Assembly: GCF_900102105.1 (NCBI RefSeq)
Contig: NZ_FNBB01000004.1
Location: 310,001-374,000, forward strand
Direction: 5' to 3'
DNA: 64,000 bases
DNA from: Agrobacterium pusense
Lineage (GTDB): Bacteria; Pseudomonadota; Alphaproteobacteria; Rhizobiales; Rhizobiaceae
Below, piece after piece: positions 8,457-18,146 of this stretch. Below the pieces are notes generated by a model. It did not search any database, had not been told where the DNA came from, and saw only the letters and a list, made by a program, of their open reading frames with translations. The first letter of the stretch is position 1. Each line of letters starts with the position of its first letter. The position numbers were made by a program, and so were the translations under genes.

Positions 8457-9948
8457 GTTCAACTCTCCCGGTGGTGGCGTTTGTCATTATTGTTTCTGAA
8501 TTGATGTCGTCTCCCTCGACCGTGGCAACGATGCCGCCGGACCGGAAGACGCAGACCCTGTCGGACATGCCGATGACTTCCGGCAGTTCCGAGGAGATCA
8601 TGATGATCGAATGGCCCCTGGCAGCAAATTCGCGCATCAGCGAATAGATTTCTGCCTTCGCTCCGACATCGATGCCACGTGTCGGTTCATCGAAGATCAG
8701 CACGCGCATGTCGTGGTTCAGCCAGCGCGCGATAACGATCTTCTGCTGGTTGCCGCCGGACAGCGTGTCGACGCGGGCGTAAGGCCCTTGTGCCTTCACC
8801 TGCACCTGCGCCATGGCCTTTGTCGTGTACTCCAGTTCCTTCTTGAGATCGAGGAACCAGTGCGCCTTGCGGTATTTGCCGTAATTGTTGAGCGAGATAT
8901 TCTGCAGGATGGAGAAGCTGGTGATCAGGCCCTCTTCCTTGCGGCTTTCCGGCAGCAGGCCAATGCCGCGCATCAGCGCATCATCGGGGCCGGAAAAACG
9001 CGTCTCCACACCATCGAGCTTGATCTTGCGGCGCGTCGCGGAATGCGCGCCGAGCATGGCGAGAACTGTTTCCGTGCGGCCTGAGCCAACGAGCCCGGCA
9101 AAACCAAGAATTTCGCCCTTGCGCAGCGCGAAACGCGAGACAGGGCCGCCCTTCTTCAGTTGCAGCTCCTCGACTTCGATCACCTTCGCGGCGGAAGGAT
9201 CGAGTTGCGGCTTGGGCGGGAAGCTGGCCTCGATGCGCCGGCCGACCATCATCTCCACCAGGCGATCGTTATCGACTTCGGAGGTCAGGCAGGAGCCGAT
9301 CAGTTCTCCATCGCGCAGGACGGTGATGCGGTCGCAGATCTCGAATATTTCCTCGAGGTGGTGCGAAATGAAGATGATCGCGACACCCTGACGTCGCAGT
9401 TCGCGCATGACCTTGAACAGATGTTCGGTCTCGGAAGGCGTCAACGTGGCGGTCGGCTCGTCGAGCACGAGAATGCGGGCATCCAGTGACAAGGCCTTGG
9501 CGATTTCGACAAATTGCTGCTGGGCGACGGAAAGGCGGTGCACCGGCACGTCGAGCGGAACATCCACGGCGAGCCGGCCCATGATTTCGGCTGCGCGCTT
9601 GCGCATCGCGCCCTTGTTCAGAAGGCGCAGCGGCCCGCGGATTTCGCGGGCAAGGAACATGTTTTCAACGGCGTTGAGATAAGGGATCAGGCTGAATTCC
9701 TGAAACACGATGCCGACACCGGCGGCAATCGCCTCATCGTAATTGGCGAAGCGGCGATCCATGCCGTCAATGCGGATCGTTCCTTCCGAGGGCTGCAGGA
9801 TGCCGCTCAGGATCTTCATAAGAGTCGATTTGCCGGCGCCGTTTTCGCCCAGAAGCGCATGCACCTCGCCGGCGCGCGCCTCAAGGTCGACGCCGCGCAG
9901 GACTTCGATCTTGCCAAAGCTTTTTCTTATTCCATTCAGTTCCAGCAT
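8446..9948 (-). CDS. Sugar/polyol ABC transporter ATPase with two nucleotide domains, RbsA-like
   Basis: This 500-residue protein has two fused ATPase domains. The first has Walker [10 protein letters not shown] and Walker [11 protein letters not shown], with its signature region degenerate (LSVAQQQF). The second has a degenerate Walker A (GLVGSGRTE) and an intact signature LSGGNQQK with [12 protein letters not shown]. This asymmetric pattern is standard for the RbsA/AraG/MglA family. It energises the ribitol-type importer. A stem-loop lies between it and the upstream binding-protein gene, likely lowering its expression relative to that gene. Confidence 0.92.
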   Translation of the reverse strand: MLELNGIRKSFGKIEVLRGVDLEARAGEVHALLGENGAGKSTLMKILSGILQPSEGTIRIDGMDRRFANYDEAIAAGVGIVFQEFSLIPYLNAVENMFLAREIRGPLRLLNKGAMRKRAAEIMGRLAVDVPLDVPVHRLSVAQQQFVEIAKALSLDARILVLDEPTATLTPSETEHLFKVMRELRRQGVAIIFISHHLEEIFEICDRITVLRDGELIGSCLTSEVDNDRLVEMMVGRRIEASFPPKPQLDPSAAKVIEVEELQLKKGGPVSRFALRKGEILGFAGLVGSGRTETVLAMLGAHSATRRKIKLDGVETRFSGPDDALMRGIGLLPESRKEEGLITSFSILQNISLNNYGKYRKAHWFLDLKKELEYTTKAMAQVQVKAQGPYARVDTLSGGNQQKIVIARWLNHDMRVLIFDEPTRGIDVGAKAEIYSLMREFAARGHSIIMISSELPEVIGMSDRVCVFRSGGIVATVEGDDINSETIMTNATTGRVEHVA

Positions 9949-9982
9949 TTCACCCTCCTCAATGGTCGGGATTTAACCCCGC

Positions 9983-9999
9983 CCCCGCATAAAGCGGGG
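9983..9999 (-). other. Stem-loop between binding-protein and ATPase genes
   Basis: CCCCGC/GCGGGG with loop ATAAA. Such hairpins downstream of binding-protein genes stabilise the upstream message and limit read-through. No clear T-run follows. Confidence 0.45.
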
Positions 10000-10019
10000 A
10001 CGGAGCCTGGGAGGAGTTC

Positions 10020-10931
10020 TTACCAGCTGAACTCGCCGGCGTTCTTGCTGTCGACGACCATAACGTCGATCGGGACTTCCTTCGGCACGACGCGAGCGCC
10101 CCACTTCTGGGCGAGCGCCATGGCGAGGCCGACACGCACCTGGTCACGCGGGAACTGCGCGGTGGTTTCGATGAAAGGACCACCCTCGGCAATCGCCTTC
10201 ACAGCTTCCGGAGCACCGTCGACCGAGGTCAGCTTGATGTCCTTGCCGGAACCCTGAATAGCAGCCAGAGCGCCCATCGCACCGCCATCATTCACCGAGA
10301 AGATGCCGGCGAGGTTCGGACGCGACTGGATCATGTTTTCAACGACGCCCAGAGCGACGGAGCGGTCCTGACGGCCGTTCTGTGTATCGACCAGCTTGAT
10401 CTCGGGGAATTCGGCGAGTGCGGCCTTGCAACCTTCGACGCGCTGAAGGATCGGCACGACCGGGATACCGTCGAGGATCGCGACTTCACCCTTGCCGCCG
10501 AGCGCGTCACCGAGATGCTTGCACGACTTGTAGCCCGCGTCACGGTTCTTCGAGCCGACGAAGGTATCGACCGGGCCATTGGCGTTGGCGTCAACCGCAA
10601 CGACGATTGCGCCGGCAGCCTTGGCAGCGTGCACGGCGGCTTCGATGCCGGCGCTATCGGTTGGGTTGAGAAGTAGGATGTCGATCTTCTGCTGAAGCAT
10701 ATCTTCAACGTCGGAAATCTGCTTTGCCACATCGTGGCCGGCATCGGTCACGACAACGTCAGCGCCGATGCTTGCCGCAGCTTCCTTCAGCGCTTCCTGC
10801 ATCGACACGAAATAGGGGTTGTTCAGCTCCTGGAAGGTCATGCCGATCTTCAGCTTTTCCTGCGCCAGCGCCGGAGCGGCCATCATCGCAATTGCGGCTG
10901 TCGCCATCAGAAACTTGGATTTCATTTTCAT
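10020..10931 (-). CDS. Polyol/sugar ABC transporter periplasmic binding protein (RbsB type)
   Basis: A 303-residue class I periplasmic binding protein. The start is set by GGGAGGAAGAG upstream; it begins MKMKSKFLMATAAIAMMAAPALA, a Sec signal peptide cleaved after ALA. The mature part opens KLKIGMTFQELNNPYF and has DILLLNPTDSAG, AVDANANG and SVNDGGAMGA, typical of ribose/polyol-type binders. It should deliver the polyol to the RbsA/RbsC-like importer. It follows the AraC-family gene by 97 bp without an obvious terminator. Confidence 0.92.
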   Translation of the reverse strand: MKMKSKFLMATAAIAMMAAPALAQEKLKIGMTFQELNNPYFVSMQEALKEAAASIGADVVVTDAGHDVAKQISDVEDMLQQKIDILLLNPTDSAGIEAAVHAAKAAGAIVVAVDANANGPVDTFVGSKNRDAGYKSCKHLGDALGGKGEVAILDGIPVVPILQRVEGCKAALAEFPEIKLVDTQNGRQDRSVALGVVENMIQSRPNLAGIFSVNDGGAMGALAAIQGSGKDIKLTSVDGAPEAVKAIAEGGPFIETTAQFPRDQVRVGLAMALAQKWGARVVPKEVPIDVMVVDSKNAGEFSW

Positions 10932-11028
10932 CTCACTCTTCCTCCCATTAGGAAAGTTGGGGCAACAAGTGCCCGTTTCCGGACAGACCTCTGCCCGAAT
11001 TGGTAAAAATCGGCGATGTGTCGCTGGT

Positions 11029-11916
11029 TTACTCCGCCATAACAGCTGCCTTCTGGGCCGCAAAAATGGTTCGGAACCTCGACGGTGACATTCCCTTGAG
11101 TTTCAGGAAATGCCGGTTGAAATTGGAAAGATTGGAAAAGCCAACATCGTAGCAGACCTCGGCCACCTTCACATCCTGATCCGCCAGCAACATCTGGCAG
11201 GCAAGATCGATCCTTAACTGATTGCGATAGCGCACCAGCGTCGTGCCGGTATGGCGCTTGAAGGCCCGGGAGAAGGCGCTCGGGCTCTGGCCCACCATGT
11301 CGGCGAGATCGATTTCCTCCACCTGTTCGGTCAGATGCTCGCGCAGATGAGAGAGGGCGCGATTGATGCCGCTGTCGCCAATCCCGGTCAGATCCAGTTC
11401 GTAGCTGAGGCTTGCCAGCACCTCGGATGTCGGCGCATTGACCAAGAGATCGAGAATTTCCCAGAAAAGTGCCAGCCGCGTCAGGCCCTGCGCCTCGATA
11501 AGTCGAAGAATTAGCGGGCGGACCCGATCGCTCGTCTCGTCGTCAAAGAGAATACCGCGACGGCTGCGATCCAGCAGGCCGCGCACCACTTCCATCTCGG
11601 ACATGGAGGCGCAGGCATCCTCGATAAAACTCTCCGGAAACTGGATCACGAGGGAACGCGTCGGCACGATTTCGTCCGGCTCGATCTCGCTGATCCAGTT
11701 CTGGGGGAGATTGGGGCCGGTCATGATGAGCTGGCCGGGGCCGAAACGGCCGACGAAATCACCGATATAGAAGGTGCCTGACGTCGCGACGACCAGATGA
11801 ATTTCATATTCGGGATGATAATGCCAACGCACGGTACGGAACGGATAGCCATGCCGCCAGGCAGCGAAAGATTCGCCCTTGCGGATGTGCACCAGTTCCA
11901 GATCGGGCTGCATCAT
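11029..11916 (-). CDS. AraC-family regulator of the polyol operon
   Basis: A 295-residue protein with an N-terminal cupin-like effector domain (RWHYHPEYEIHLVV) and a C-terminal pair of helix-turn-helix motifs (residues ~190-290) ending in the AraC signature region EVCYDVGFSNLSNFNRHFLKLKGMSP. GGGAGGAACC lies directly before ATG-ATG, so I start at 11916 rather than at the upstream ATG, whose codons contain the ribosome-binding site. It is immediately upstream of the binding-protein gene in the same orientation and most likely activates the locus in response to the polyol. Confidence 0.9.
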   Translation of the reverse strand: MMQPDLELVHIRKGESFAAWRHGYPFRTVRWHYHPEYEIHLVVATSGTFYIGDFVGRFGPGQLIMTGPNLPQNWISEIEPDEIVPTRSLVIQFPESFIEDACASMSEMEVVRGLLDRSRRGILFDDETSDRVRPLILRLIEAQGLTRLALFWEILDLLVNAPTSEVLASLSYELDLTGIGDSGINRALSHLREHLTEQVEEIDLADMVGQSPSAFSRAFKRHTGTTLVRYRNQLRIDLACQMLLADQDVKVAEVCYDVGFSNLSNFNRHFLKLKGMSPSRFRTIFAAQKAAVMAE

Positions 11917-12287
11917 GGTTCCTCCCATCAGTCACGTCCGCCGCATTTGCGAAGCGAAGCCATTCCTCTTTATGGCTCGTCCCAGGCGTTGATGAGGAGC
12001 ATAGGGCGGGCCGCGGCTAAACATCCACATCACGCCGGAGAAATTACCGATACTTTTTTGACTTTTTTTTGCCAGAAATTGAATAGTGCCTCAACGTGAT
12101 TGACAGTCAACGTTGCGGAGAGCCTGTTTTTTTTGCTCAATTTGCCGTGATGCGCCCAAACAATTCTCATCAGGAGGCGATCTGTGATGAATTTTTGGAG
12201 TAGGGCCTGCCTACCACAGGCAGGCCCTACTTATACTTTTCCGCGCACCTTTCGCCGCTTATGCATCAGCGAGCGAATGTCTGGCAC
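11917..12287. other. Intergenic region upstream of the AraC-family gene
   Basis: These 371 bp contain no convincing gene. They hold T-rich tracts (12053-12070, 12126-12134), a pair of TCAACGT direct repeats (12091-12097 and 12107-12113) overlapping a TTGAC-A-GTCAA palindrome (12100-12110), and a perfect stem-loop at 12199-12231. The repeats are a plausible AraC-type binding site, though that is inference. Confidence 0.4.
12199..12231. terminator. Perfect 14-bp stem-loop, probable terminator
   Basis: AGTAGGGCCTGCCT (12199-12212) and AGGCAGGCCCTACT (12218-12231) are exact complements around a five-base loop. It lies 56 bp beyond the stop of the xylitol-dehydrogenase-like gene. The tail is T-rich only on the plus strand (TATACTTTT), so orientation is uncertain. 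Confidence 0.5.
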
Positions 12288-13325
12288 TTATTGCGGCATC
12301 ACTATCTGCAGTTTGACGTCCGTTTCCCGCGCTTCCACCGCACGGTCGAAACCGGCAATACTGTCTTCGAAGGGAATGGTCGCAGAAATCAGCGGCTTCA
12401 GATCGACCTTGCCGGATGCGATGAGCGCTACGGCGCGATCATAGACATTGGCGTAGCGGAAAACCGTTTCGACCCGAAGTTCCTTGGCCTGAAGGCCGAC
12501 AATATCGACCGGAACCGGATCGACCGGCATACCGACGAGCACGATCGCGCCGCCCGGTCGTGCGAGGGCGGCAACGCCAAGAATGGCGGGGGCAGCGCCC
12601 GAGCATTCAAAGACGATATCGCAGCCCCAGCCGTCCGTCGCCTCAGCGATCGCTTCAGCGAGGTTGCGCTCGCGGATATTGACGGTCTCGATGCCATCGT
12701 AAGAGGCGATGATATCGAGCTTGGGCTGGGCAAGATCGGCGACGATGACTTTCGCGCAGCCGCCCGCGAGCGCGGCAAGCGCCACCATCATGCCGATCGG
12801 ACCGGCGCCTGTTACCACGGCGACATCGCCCGGCTGGATGCGGGCACGCAGCGCCGCCTGCATGCCGATGGCAAAGGGCTCCACCATGGCGCCTTCCGCA
12901 AAGGACACATTGTCCGGCAGCTTGTACGTGAAAGCAGCGGGATGAATGACCTCCGGCGTCAGGCAACCATGCACAGGGGGCGTCGCCCAGAAACGGACGG
13001 CCGGATCCACATTGTAGATGCCGAGCTTCGACGCGCGCGACGTTGCGTCGGGAATACCCGGCTCCATGCAAACACGGTCGCCAGCCTTGAGATGCGTTAC
13101 CTCGGCGCCGGTTTCGATCACCGTTCCAGAGGCTTCGTGCCCGAGCACCATTGGGGCGTTGACGACGAAATGTCCGATTTTGCCATGTGTATAATAATGG
13201 ACGTCGGAGCCGCAAATGCCGACCGTGTGGGTGCGGATACGCACATCCTTCGGTCCGAGTTTACCGGGAATGTCAAAGTCCCTGAGCGCGAGCTTCCCTT
13301 TTTCTTCCAGCACCAGTGCCTTCAT
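12288..13325 (-). CDS. Zinc-dependent polyol dehydrogenase (xylitol/D-xylulose reductase type)
   Basis: A 345-residue medium-chain dehydrogenase. Catalytic zinc ligands are visible as Cys38 (GICGSD) and His63-Glu64 (GHEASG), and the NAD-binding fold as [10 protein letters not shown]. The structural-zinc cysteine lobe of many family members is absent; that stretch reads [16 protein letters not shown]. From memory it is nearly identical to the A. tumefaciens protein annotated as putative D-xylulose reductase Atu4318. It should oxidise xylitol or a related pentitol to the 2-ketose. The GGAGGATGAG site places the start at 13325, not four codons earlier. It precedes the polyol operon in the same direction. 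Confidence 0.88.
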   Translation of the reverse strand: MKALVLEEKGKLALRDFDIPGKLGPKDVRIRTHTVGICGSDVHYYTHGKIGHFVVNAPMVLGHEASGTVIETGAEVTHLKAGDRVCMEPGIPDATSRASKLGIYNVDPAVRFWATPPVHGCLTPEVIHPAAFTYKLPDNVSFAEGAMVEPFAIGMQAALRARIQPGDVAVVTGAGPIGMMVALAALAGGCAKVIVADLAQPKLDIIASYDGIETVNIRERNLAEAIAEATDGWGCDIVFECSGAAPAILGVAALARPGGAIVLVGMPVDPVPVDIVGLQAKELRVETVFRYANVYDRAVALIASGKVDLKPLISATIPFEDSIAGFDRAVEARETDVKLQIVMPQ

Positions 13326-13631
13326 CTCATCCTCCATGGTTTACGATACGCCTGGCAGCGAATTCAGTCAGCGTGATGGCGCGCAACCTCGGCAAAAGTA
13401 AACAGAAATCCGCCGGAACAACCGGTTTTTCTTCACACAGGAAAAACTGTATCGAGGAGCCTGCAATTTCTCATCACTGGCGCGATGTCGTGTCCTTTCC
13501 GGCGCCGGACATGAGGACTGATTCGTCTGCCGGAGCTATTCGCCCGGCACGGCGGCGATCTGGAATGCCGCGTGCTGACCGCGCGTCGACAGCCAGAAGC
13601 GGGCCGGAACCGCATCTGGCTTGCTTGGGGA
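13326..13631. other. Intergenic region without recognised gene
   Basis: About 306 bp between the transporter ATPase stop and the polyol dehydrogenase start. It should contain the promoter of the dehydrogenase gene, but no box is clear. A stem-loop (GCCAGA..GCGG..CCGC..TCTGGC, 13592-13620) lies just after the ATPase stop; it lacks a T-run. Nothing else is seen. Confidence 0.4.
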
Positions 13632-14693
13632 TCAGGCCTGGATCAAAGCGATCCCGCGGTTCCTGAAGCCGAGTGTGACGTCGCTTGCCGGCGGCAGGCC
13701 GGTTTCCGCCATATGATCGATGATGAAAAGCGTGCCGATCTCGGTTTCCACCTCGTATTCCACGTGGCCGCCCAGATACGCGCAGTGCAGCACCCGCCCG
13801 GCAACCCCCTGCCCGCCGGGCTGACCGATTGAAATCGAGCCCGGGCGAACCGCAAGCTTCGCCGGCCCCAGCCTGGCGTTGCCTGCGGAAAGCCGATAAT
13901 CGATGCCCCCAACGCGGACCATTGCGTCCGGTCCATCCAGCCTTATCACTTCGCAGCCAACAACATTCGCCTCACCCATGAAATCGGCAATGAAGGCGGA
14001 GGCTGGAGCCTCATACAGCTCGCGCGGGGCGCCAGACTGGGCGATCTCTCCATCCTTCATCACGATGATGCGGTCGGAGACGGCAAGCGCCTCATCCTGA
14101 TCATGCGTCACGTAAACCGCAGTGAAACCAAGTCTTTGCTGCAATTCACGGATTTCGGTGCGGACCCGGCGGCGAAGGCGGGCATCGAGGTTCGAAAGAG
14201 GTTCGTCCAGCAGCAGCACCTGCGGCTCCAGCACCAGAGCACGGGCAACCGCGACACGCTGCTGCTGCCCACCGGAAAGTTCGGCAGGCAGGCGATGCCC
14301 CATGCCGGAAAGGCCGACAAGCTTCAGCCCCTCTTCCGCCTTTTCCCGCGCTTCCGCCTTGCGTAGCCCGGAGGATTGCAGGCCATAGGCAACATTGTCG
14401 AGCGCCGTCATGTGCGGGAACAGCGCATACGACTGGAAGACCATCGAGACATCGCGCTCGTTGGCTGGCAGCATCGTGACATCCTGATCGCCGATGAGAA
14501 TGCGGCCGGACGTCGGGTGTTCGAGGCCCGCCAGCATGCGCAACGTCGTCGTCTTGCCGCAGCCGGAGGGGCCGAGCAGAGTTACCAGCGTGCCTGGTTC
14601 GATGGTGAGCGACAGGTCCGGTATGGCGGTGAAAGCACCGAAGGTCTTGCGGACATTCTTGAAGGTAACGGAGCCGGGCTTAACGGAAATCAT
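13632..14693 (-). CDS. ABC transporter ATPase, FbpC/PotA-like
   Basis: A 353-residue ATPase with Walker A GPSGCGKTT, signature LSGGQQQRVAVARAL, Walker B VLLLDEPLSNLD, switch histidine in VTHDQDEA and a C-terminal TOBE domain (from about residue 280). It belongs to the family serving iron(III), polyamine and sugar-phosphate importers. Its ATG overlaps the stop of the fused permease gene (ATGA), so it is the last gene of the operon binding protein - permease - ATPase. Cargo is discussed under the binding proteins. Confidence 0.9.
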   Translation of the reverse strand: MISVKPGSVTFKNVRKTFGAFTAIPDLSLTIEPGTLVTLLGPSGCGKTTTLRMLAGLEHPTSGRILIGDQDVTMLPANERDVSMVFQSYALFPHMTALDNVAYGLQSSGLRKAEAREKAEEGLKLVGLSGMGHRLPAELSGGQQQRVAVARALVLEPQVLLLDEPLSNLDARLRRRVRTEIRELQQRLGFTAVYVTHDQDEALAVSDRIIVMKDGEIAQSGAPRELYEAPASAFIADFMGEANVVGCEVIRLDGPDAMVRVGGIDYRLSAGNARLGPAKLAVRPGSISIGQPGGQGVAGRVLHCAYLGGHVEYEVETEIGTLFIIDHMAETGLPPASDVTLGFRNRGIALIQA

Positions 14694-16921
14694 GCGGTTT
14701 TCTCCTGGGCAAGAGGAACGGGGGAAGCGGATGGTAGGCCAGCGACGCGGTTTTCGCGCCGCAGCCGACGCTCGCCAACGAGGAACTGGAAGCCGGCAAT
14801 GACGGTGATCATCACCACGATCAGCATGGAGGAATAGGCAATCGCAACCCCATATTCGCCGTTTTCGACGAGGCCGACGATGTAGGACGTCGCCATGTTG
14901 TATTCGGCGCTGACGAGGAAGATGACGGCGCTGATGGAGGTGATGGCGCGCACGAAGGAATAGACCAGTGCGGCCGTGATCGCGGGCCTCAGGAGCGGCA
15001 GGATGACCTTGCGAATGGTGCGGAAACTGTTGGCCCGCAGCGTCAGCGAGGCCTCGTCGAGGCTCTTGTCCAGCTGGCTCATCGCCGCAATGCCGCCGCG
15101 CACGCCGACCGGCATGTTGCGGAACACAAAGCAGGCGATCAGGATCAGCGCCGAGCCGGTCATTTCCACCGGTGGCAGGTTGAAGGCCATGATGTAGCTG
15201 ACGCCTATGACTGTGCCGGGAATGGCAAAGCTCATCATCAGCGCAAATTCAAACAGGTTCCGCCCGGCAAATTTCTGCCGCACGATGATATAGGCCGTCA
15301 AGAGACCGACTGCGGCGGTGAGCGGAGCGGAAATCAGCGCGATCTTCATGGTCGTCCAGAACGAGTTCCAGGCAACGCCGGTCCACGCGATGGAGCCGTT
15401 GGAGAAACTCACGGAAAATGCGCGGAGGTAATGGTCGAAGGTGAGGGAATTGTCGAGACCCCAGGTCTTCACGAAACCGCCCACAAGGATCATGCCATAA
15501 ACGACGATTGTGAAGACCATCCACGGCACGACAACGGCATGAACGCCGATGGACAGGCCACGCGGAAGCGCGATATGCGCGCCGCTGTCGCCCTTTCCCG
15601 TCACCGTGGCGAAATTCTTGCCTGCCAGCCAGAAGCGTTGGGCAAGGAAGGCCGAAAGCGTGAAACACAGCAGGATGATCGCCAGGACCGCGGCGCGCGA
15701 CGGATCGTTCTGCGAACCAACGACAGCAAAGAAGATTTCCGTCGACAGGACGCCGTGTGTGCCGCCAAGCACCAGCGGGTTGCCGAAATCCGCCATGCTT
15801 TCGATGAAGCCGATGAGAAAGGCATTGGCGAGACCGGGCTTCATCAGCGGCAGGGAAACCCGCCAGAAAGTGCGCCAGCGGTCGGCGCGCAGCGTCTGGG
15901 AGGCTTCTTCCATGGAGGGGCTTACCCCTTCGACTACACCGATCAGCACCAGAAACGAGATGGGCGTGAACGAAAGAACCTGCGCGATCCAGATGCCGGT
16001 CATGCCATAAAGCCAGCGACCCGGCTCAATGCCGAAGAGATAGGAAAGCCATTCGGTGACGACGCCGGCGCGGCCGAAGAGCAGCGTCAGGGCAAGACCG
16101 ATAACGAAAGGCGGCGTTATGATCGGCAGCACCGTCAGGAGCCGCAGTCCCTTCTTGAAGGGAAAGCGCGTGCGGGTGGCGATCAGGGCAAAGCCAAGGC
16201 CGAGCACGGTCGAACCGAAGGCGGTCATCAGCGCGAGGAAGAGCGTGCGCCAGGCAACACCGCAGCGCTCCTCACCCACGACGCAGCCAAGGCTCCATAT
16301 GCCGGGATCCTTGATATTGCGAATGAATCCATCGGCATTAAAGGAGCCGTCGAAATCCTGAACGGACGCAACCAGCATACTGCCGATCGGATAGAAGACA
16401 AAAACCGTAACGAGGAAAACCAGAACGGAAATGGCGCCGACGACAAAGGCATCGCCCTTCATGACACCACGTTCGGCAAGCCCGAAGGCAAAAAGAAGCA
16501 CGAAGACGAACGACATGACGACGGCCCCCGCCCCCATGGACGGCTGGCCATCGGCGAGCATGCCGAAGAGATTTTCGCTGATTGTCCAGGTCCAGCCGGT
16601 AAAGCCGATGGCCAGCCCTTGCAAGGCAAGGAAGACGAGACCAGCAGCGCCAATGAATGCAAGCAAACCGCCCCGGCGCATCGGATCACGGATCGGCCGG
16701 ACAAGGCATGCGGCAAGGAAGAAAATGACAATGCCGACCAGCCATGGTTTTCCATAAGACAGTATCTGCAACACACCGGGTGCATTGCTGACGGAGGAGA
16801 AAAACCCGGACAGCCAGCGGAAGCTGTAAAAGCCGCCTTCGATGCGATACCAGGGAAGAAGAATGAGGGCGAAAGCCCCGAACGCCAGGACGATGTCCAG
16901 CCTGCGATTGCCACGTGTCAT
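14690..16921 (-). CDS. Double-length ABC transporter permease, FbpB-like
   Basis: A 743-residue membrane protein containing two fused permease halves, each with its own cytoplasmic EAA-type loop (EEASQTLRADRWRTFWRVSLPLMKPGL in the first and the DEASLTLRANSF region in the second). Extra N-terminal hydrophobic segments precede the first half. Such fused FbpB/AfuB-type permeases work as one chain. The ATG at 16921 has GCGAGG upstream; a more distal ATG at 16942 has no site. A stem-loop separates it from the binding-protein gene. Confidence 0.9.
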   Translation of the reverse strand: MTRGNRRLDIVLAFGAFALILLPWYRIEGGFYSFRWLSGFFSSVSNAPGVLQILSYGKPWLVGIVIFFLAACLVRPIRDPMRRGGLLAFIGAAGLVFLALQGLAIGFTGWTWTISENLFGMLADGQPSMGAGAVVMSFVFVLLFAFGLAERGVMKGDAFVVGAISVLVFLVTVFVFYPIGSMLVASVQDFDGSFNADGFIRNIKDPGIWSLGCVVGEERCGVAWRTLFLALMTAFGSTVLGLGFALIATRTRFPFKKGLRLLTVLPIITPPFVIGLALTLLFGRAGVVTEWLSYLFGIEPGRWLYGMTGIWIAQVLSFTPISFLVLIGVVEGVSPSMEEASQTLRADRWRTFWRVSLPLMKPGLANAFLIGFIESMADFGNPLVLGGTHGVLSTEIFFAVVGSQNDPSRAAVLAIILLCFTLSAFLAQRFWLAGKNFATVTGKGDSGAHIALPRGLSIGVHAVVVPWMVFTIVVYGMILVGGFVKTWGLDNSLTFDHYLRAFSVSFSNGSIAWTGVAWNSFWTTMKIALISAPLTAAVGLLTAYIIVRQKFAGRNLFEFALMMSFAIPGTVIGVSYIMAFNLPPVEMTGSALILIACFVFRNMPVGVRGGIAAMSQLDKSLDEASLTLRANSFRTIRKVILPLLRPAITAALVYSFVRAITSISAVIFLVSAEYNMATSYIVGLVENGEYGVAIAYSSMLIVVMITVIAGFQFLVGERRLRRENRVAGLPSASPVPLAQEKTA

Positions 16922-16965
16922 GGCCGACCTCGCTTGTTTCATGCCGATGAAAGAGTGGCGGACAC

Positions 16966-16984
16966 CCCGGCTTCAAAAGCCGGG
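16966..16984 (-). other. Stem-loop after the binding-protein gene
   Basis: CCCGGCTT and AAGCCGGG around a three-base loop, between the binding-protein stop (17007) and the permease start (16921). It probably sets a higher level of binding protein than permease. Confidence 0.5.
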
Positions 16985-17006
16985 ATGCCGATCGCCGAAG
17001 TTCAGA

Positions 17007-18032
17007 TCAGTTGGCGACCGCACCAACTTCGCGATCCCAGCGTTCCAGCAGCGCCTTGCGCTTGGCAGGATCGCCATAGGTCTTGAAGTCGTAGTCGATG
17101 AGCTTGATGTCCTCGAACTTCGGTGCCTCTTTCGGCACTTCCGCCGTTTTGTTGGACGGCAGCTGGAAGGACTTGGCGTCCTTCATGCGCGACTGGACCT
17201 CCGGCTTCAGCGCCCAGTCGTACCAGGTCTTGGCATTGTCGAGGTTGCGGGCGCCCTTGATGATCGACATGGAGCCGATCTCGTAACCCGTGCCCTCGCA
17301 CGGAGCGATTGACTTGACCGGGAAACCTTCCGCAGTCTGGGCCACCGCATCATGCATGAAGACGATGCCGAGCGCCGTCTCGCCGCGCGCGGCCGCCTTG
17401 ACCGGTGCCGAGCCGGACTTGGTATATTGCGAGATATTGGCGTTGAGCTTCTTCAGGTAATCGATGGCCTGATCCTCGCCCATGATCTGCACAAGTGAGG
17501 CAAGCGCGGTATAGGCGGTACCCGAAGAGTTCGGATTGGCGATCTGGATTTCGCCTTTGAGTTCCGGCGCCAGAAGGTCGGCCCAGCACTTTGGCTCCTT
17601 GTAACCCTTGGACTTGAATATCTCGGTGTTGTAGCCCCAGCCCAGCGCACCGGCATAAACGCCGACAGTCCGGTAACCCGTGCTCTCCGCCTGCTTGACC
17701 GCCCAGTCCTGCAACTGGTCCAGCATCGGCGACTTGTATTCGAGCGTCAGGTTTTCCGAGGCTGCCTGCATGTGCGGGTCGCCCGTGCCGGCCCACCAGA
17801 TATCGGTTTTCGGGTTGCGGGCTTCCGCGCGCACCTTGGCATAGGTCTCGCCCGAAGACAGGCGCACCATATTGACCTTGATGTCATGAGATTTTTCAAA
17901 ATCGCCCTTCATCTGTTCGCAGATGACGACATCGGCCGAGCAGATCAGGTTCAGTTCGCCGGCCGCCTGCGCGGAAACGGCGCTCAGTGCCGTACCGGCA
18001 AAAAGCAGAGTGGAAAGTATCGTCAGTCGCAT
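17007..18032 (-). CDS. Periplasmic binding protein, AfuA/FbpA-like, first copy
   Basis: A 341-residue class II binding protein with signal peptide MRLTILSTLLFAGTALSAVSAQA; CAGGAGG precedes the chosen ATG. The mature protein shows WWAGTGDPHMQAA, KSGSAPVKAAARGE and APCEGTGYEIGS, also present in the neighbouring paralogue. Relatives are annotated as iron(III) binders, but the same family includes AfuA, which binds sugar phosphates, and phosphonate binders. The iron-binding tyrosine pair of FbpA is not evident, so a phosphorylated or other anionic organic ligand is at least as likely. It is encoded directly ahead of the fused permease and ATPase. Confidence 0.85.
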   Translation of the reverse strand: MRLTILSTLLFAGTALSAVSAQAAGELNLICSADVVICEQMKGDFEKSHDIKVNMVRLSSGETYAKVRAEARNPKTDIWWAGTGDPHMQAASENLTLEYKSPMLDQLQDWAVKQAESTGYRTVGVYAGALGWGYNTEIFKSKGYKEPKCWADLLAPELKGEIQIANPNSSGTAYTALASLVQIMGEDQAIDYLKKLNANISQYTKSGSAPVKAAARGETALGIVFMHDAVAQTAEGFPVKSIAPCEGTGYEIGSMSIIKGARNLDNAKTWYDWALKPEVQSRMKDAKSFQLPSNKTAEVPKEAPKFEDIKLIDYDFKTYGDPAKRKALLERWDREVGAVAN

Positions 18033-18146
18033 GGTTATCCTCCTGTAGCTTGCGTCTGAATTTTGGGTCACGTGCAGACATGGCGCTGCCGGTCGCGGCA
18101 CCTTGTGGCGCGCGTGCTGTCTTTTCGGGATTTTTGATATTTGGCC

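Noticed and set aside
12199-12231. Long perfect inverted repeat as an insertion-sequence end or attachment site
   Set aside because: Arms are only five bases apart, no second copy or transposase is in the window, and the position after a stop codon fits a terminator.
15431-17086. Plus-strand open frame of 551 codons opposite the fused permease
   Set aside because: Extremely charged, no domain, antisense to a membrane protein gene whose hydrophobic codons read as charged residues in reverse.
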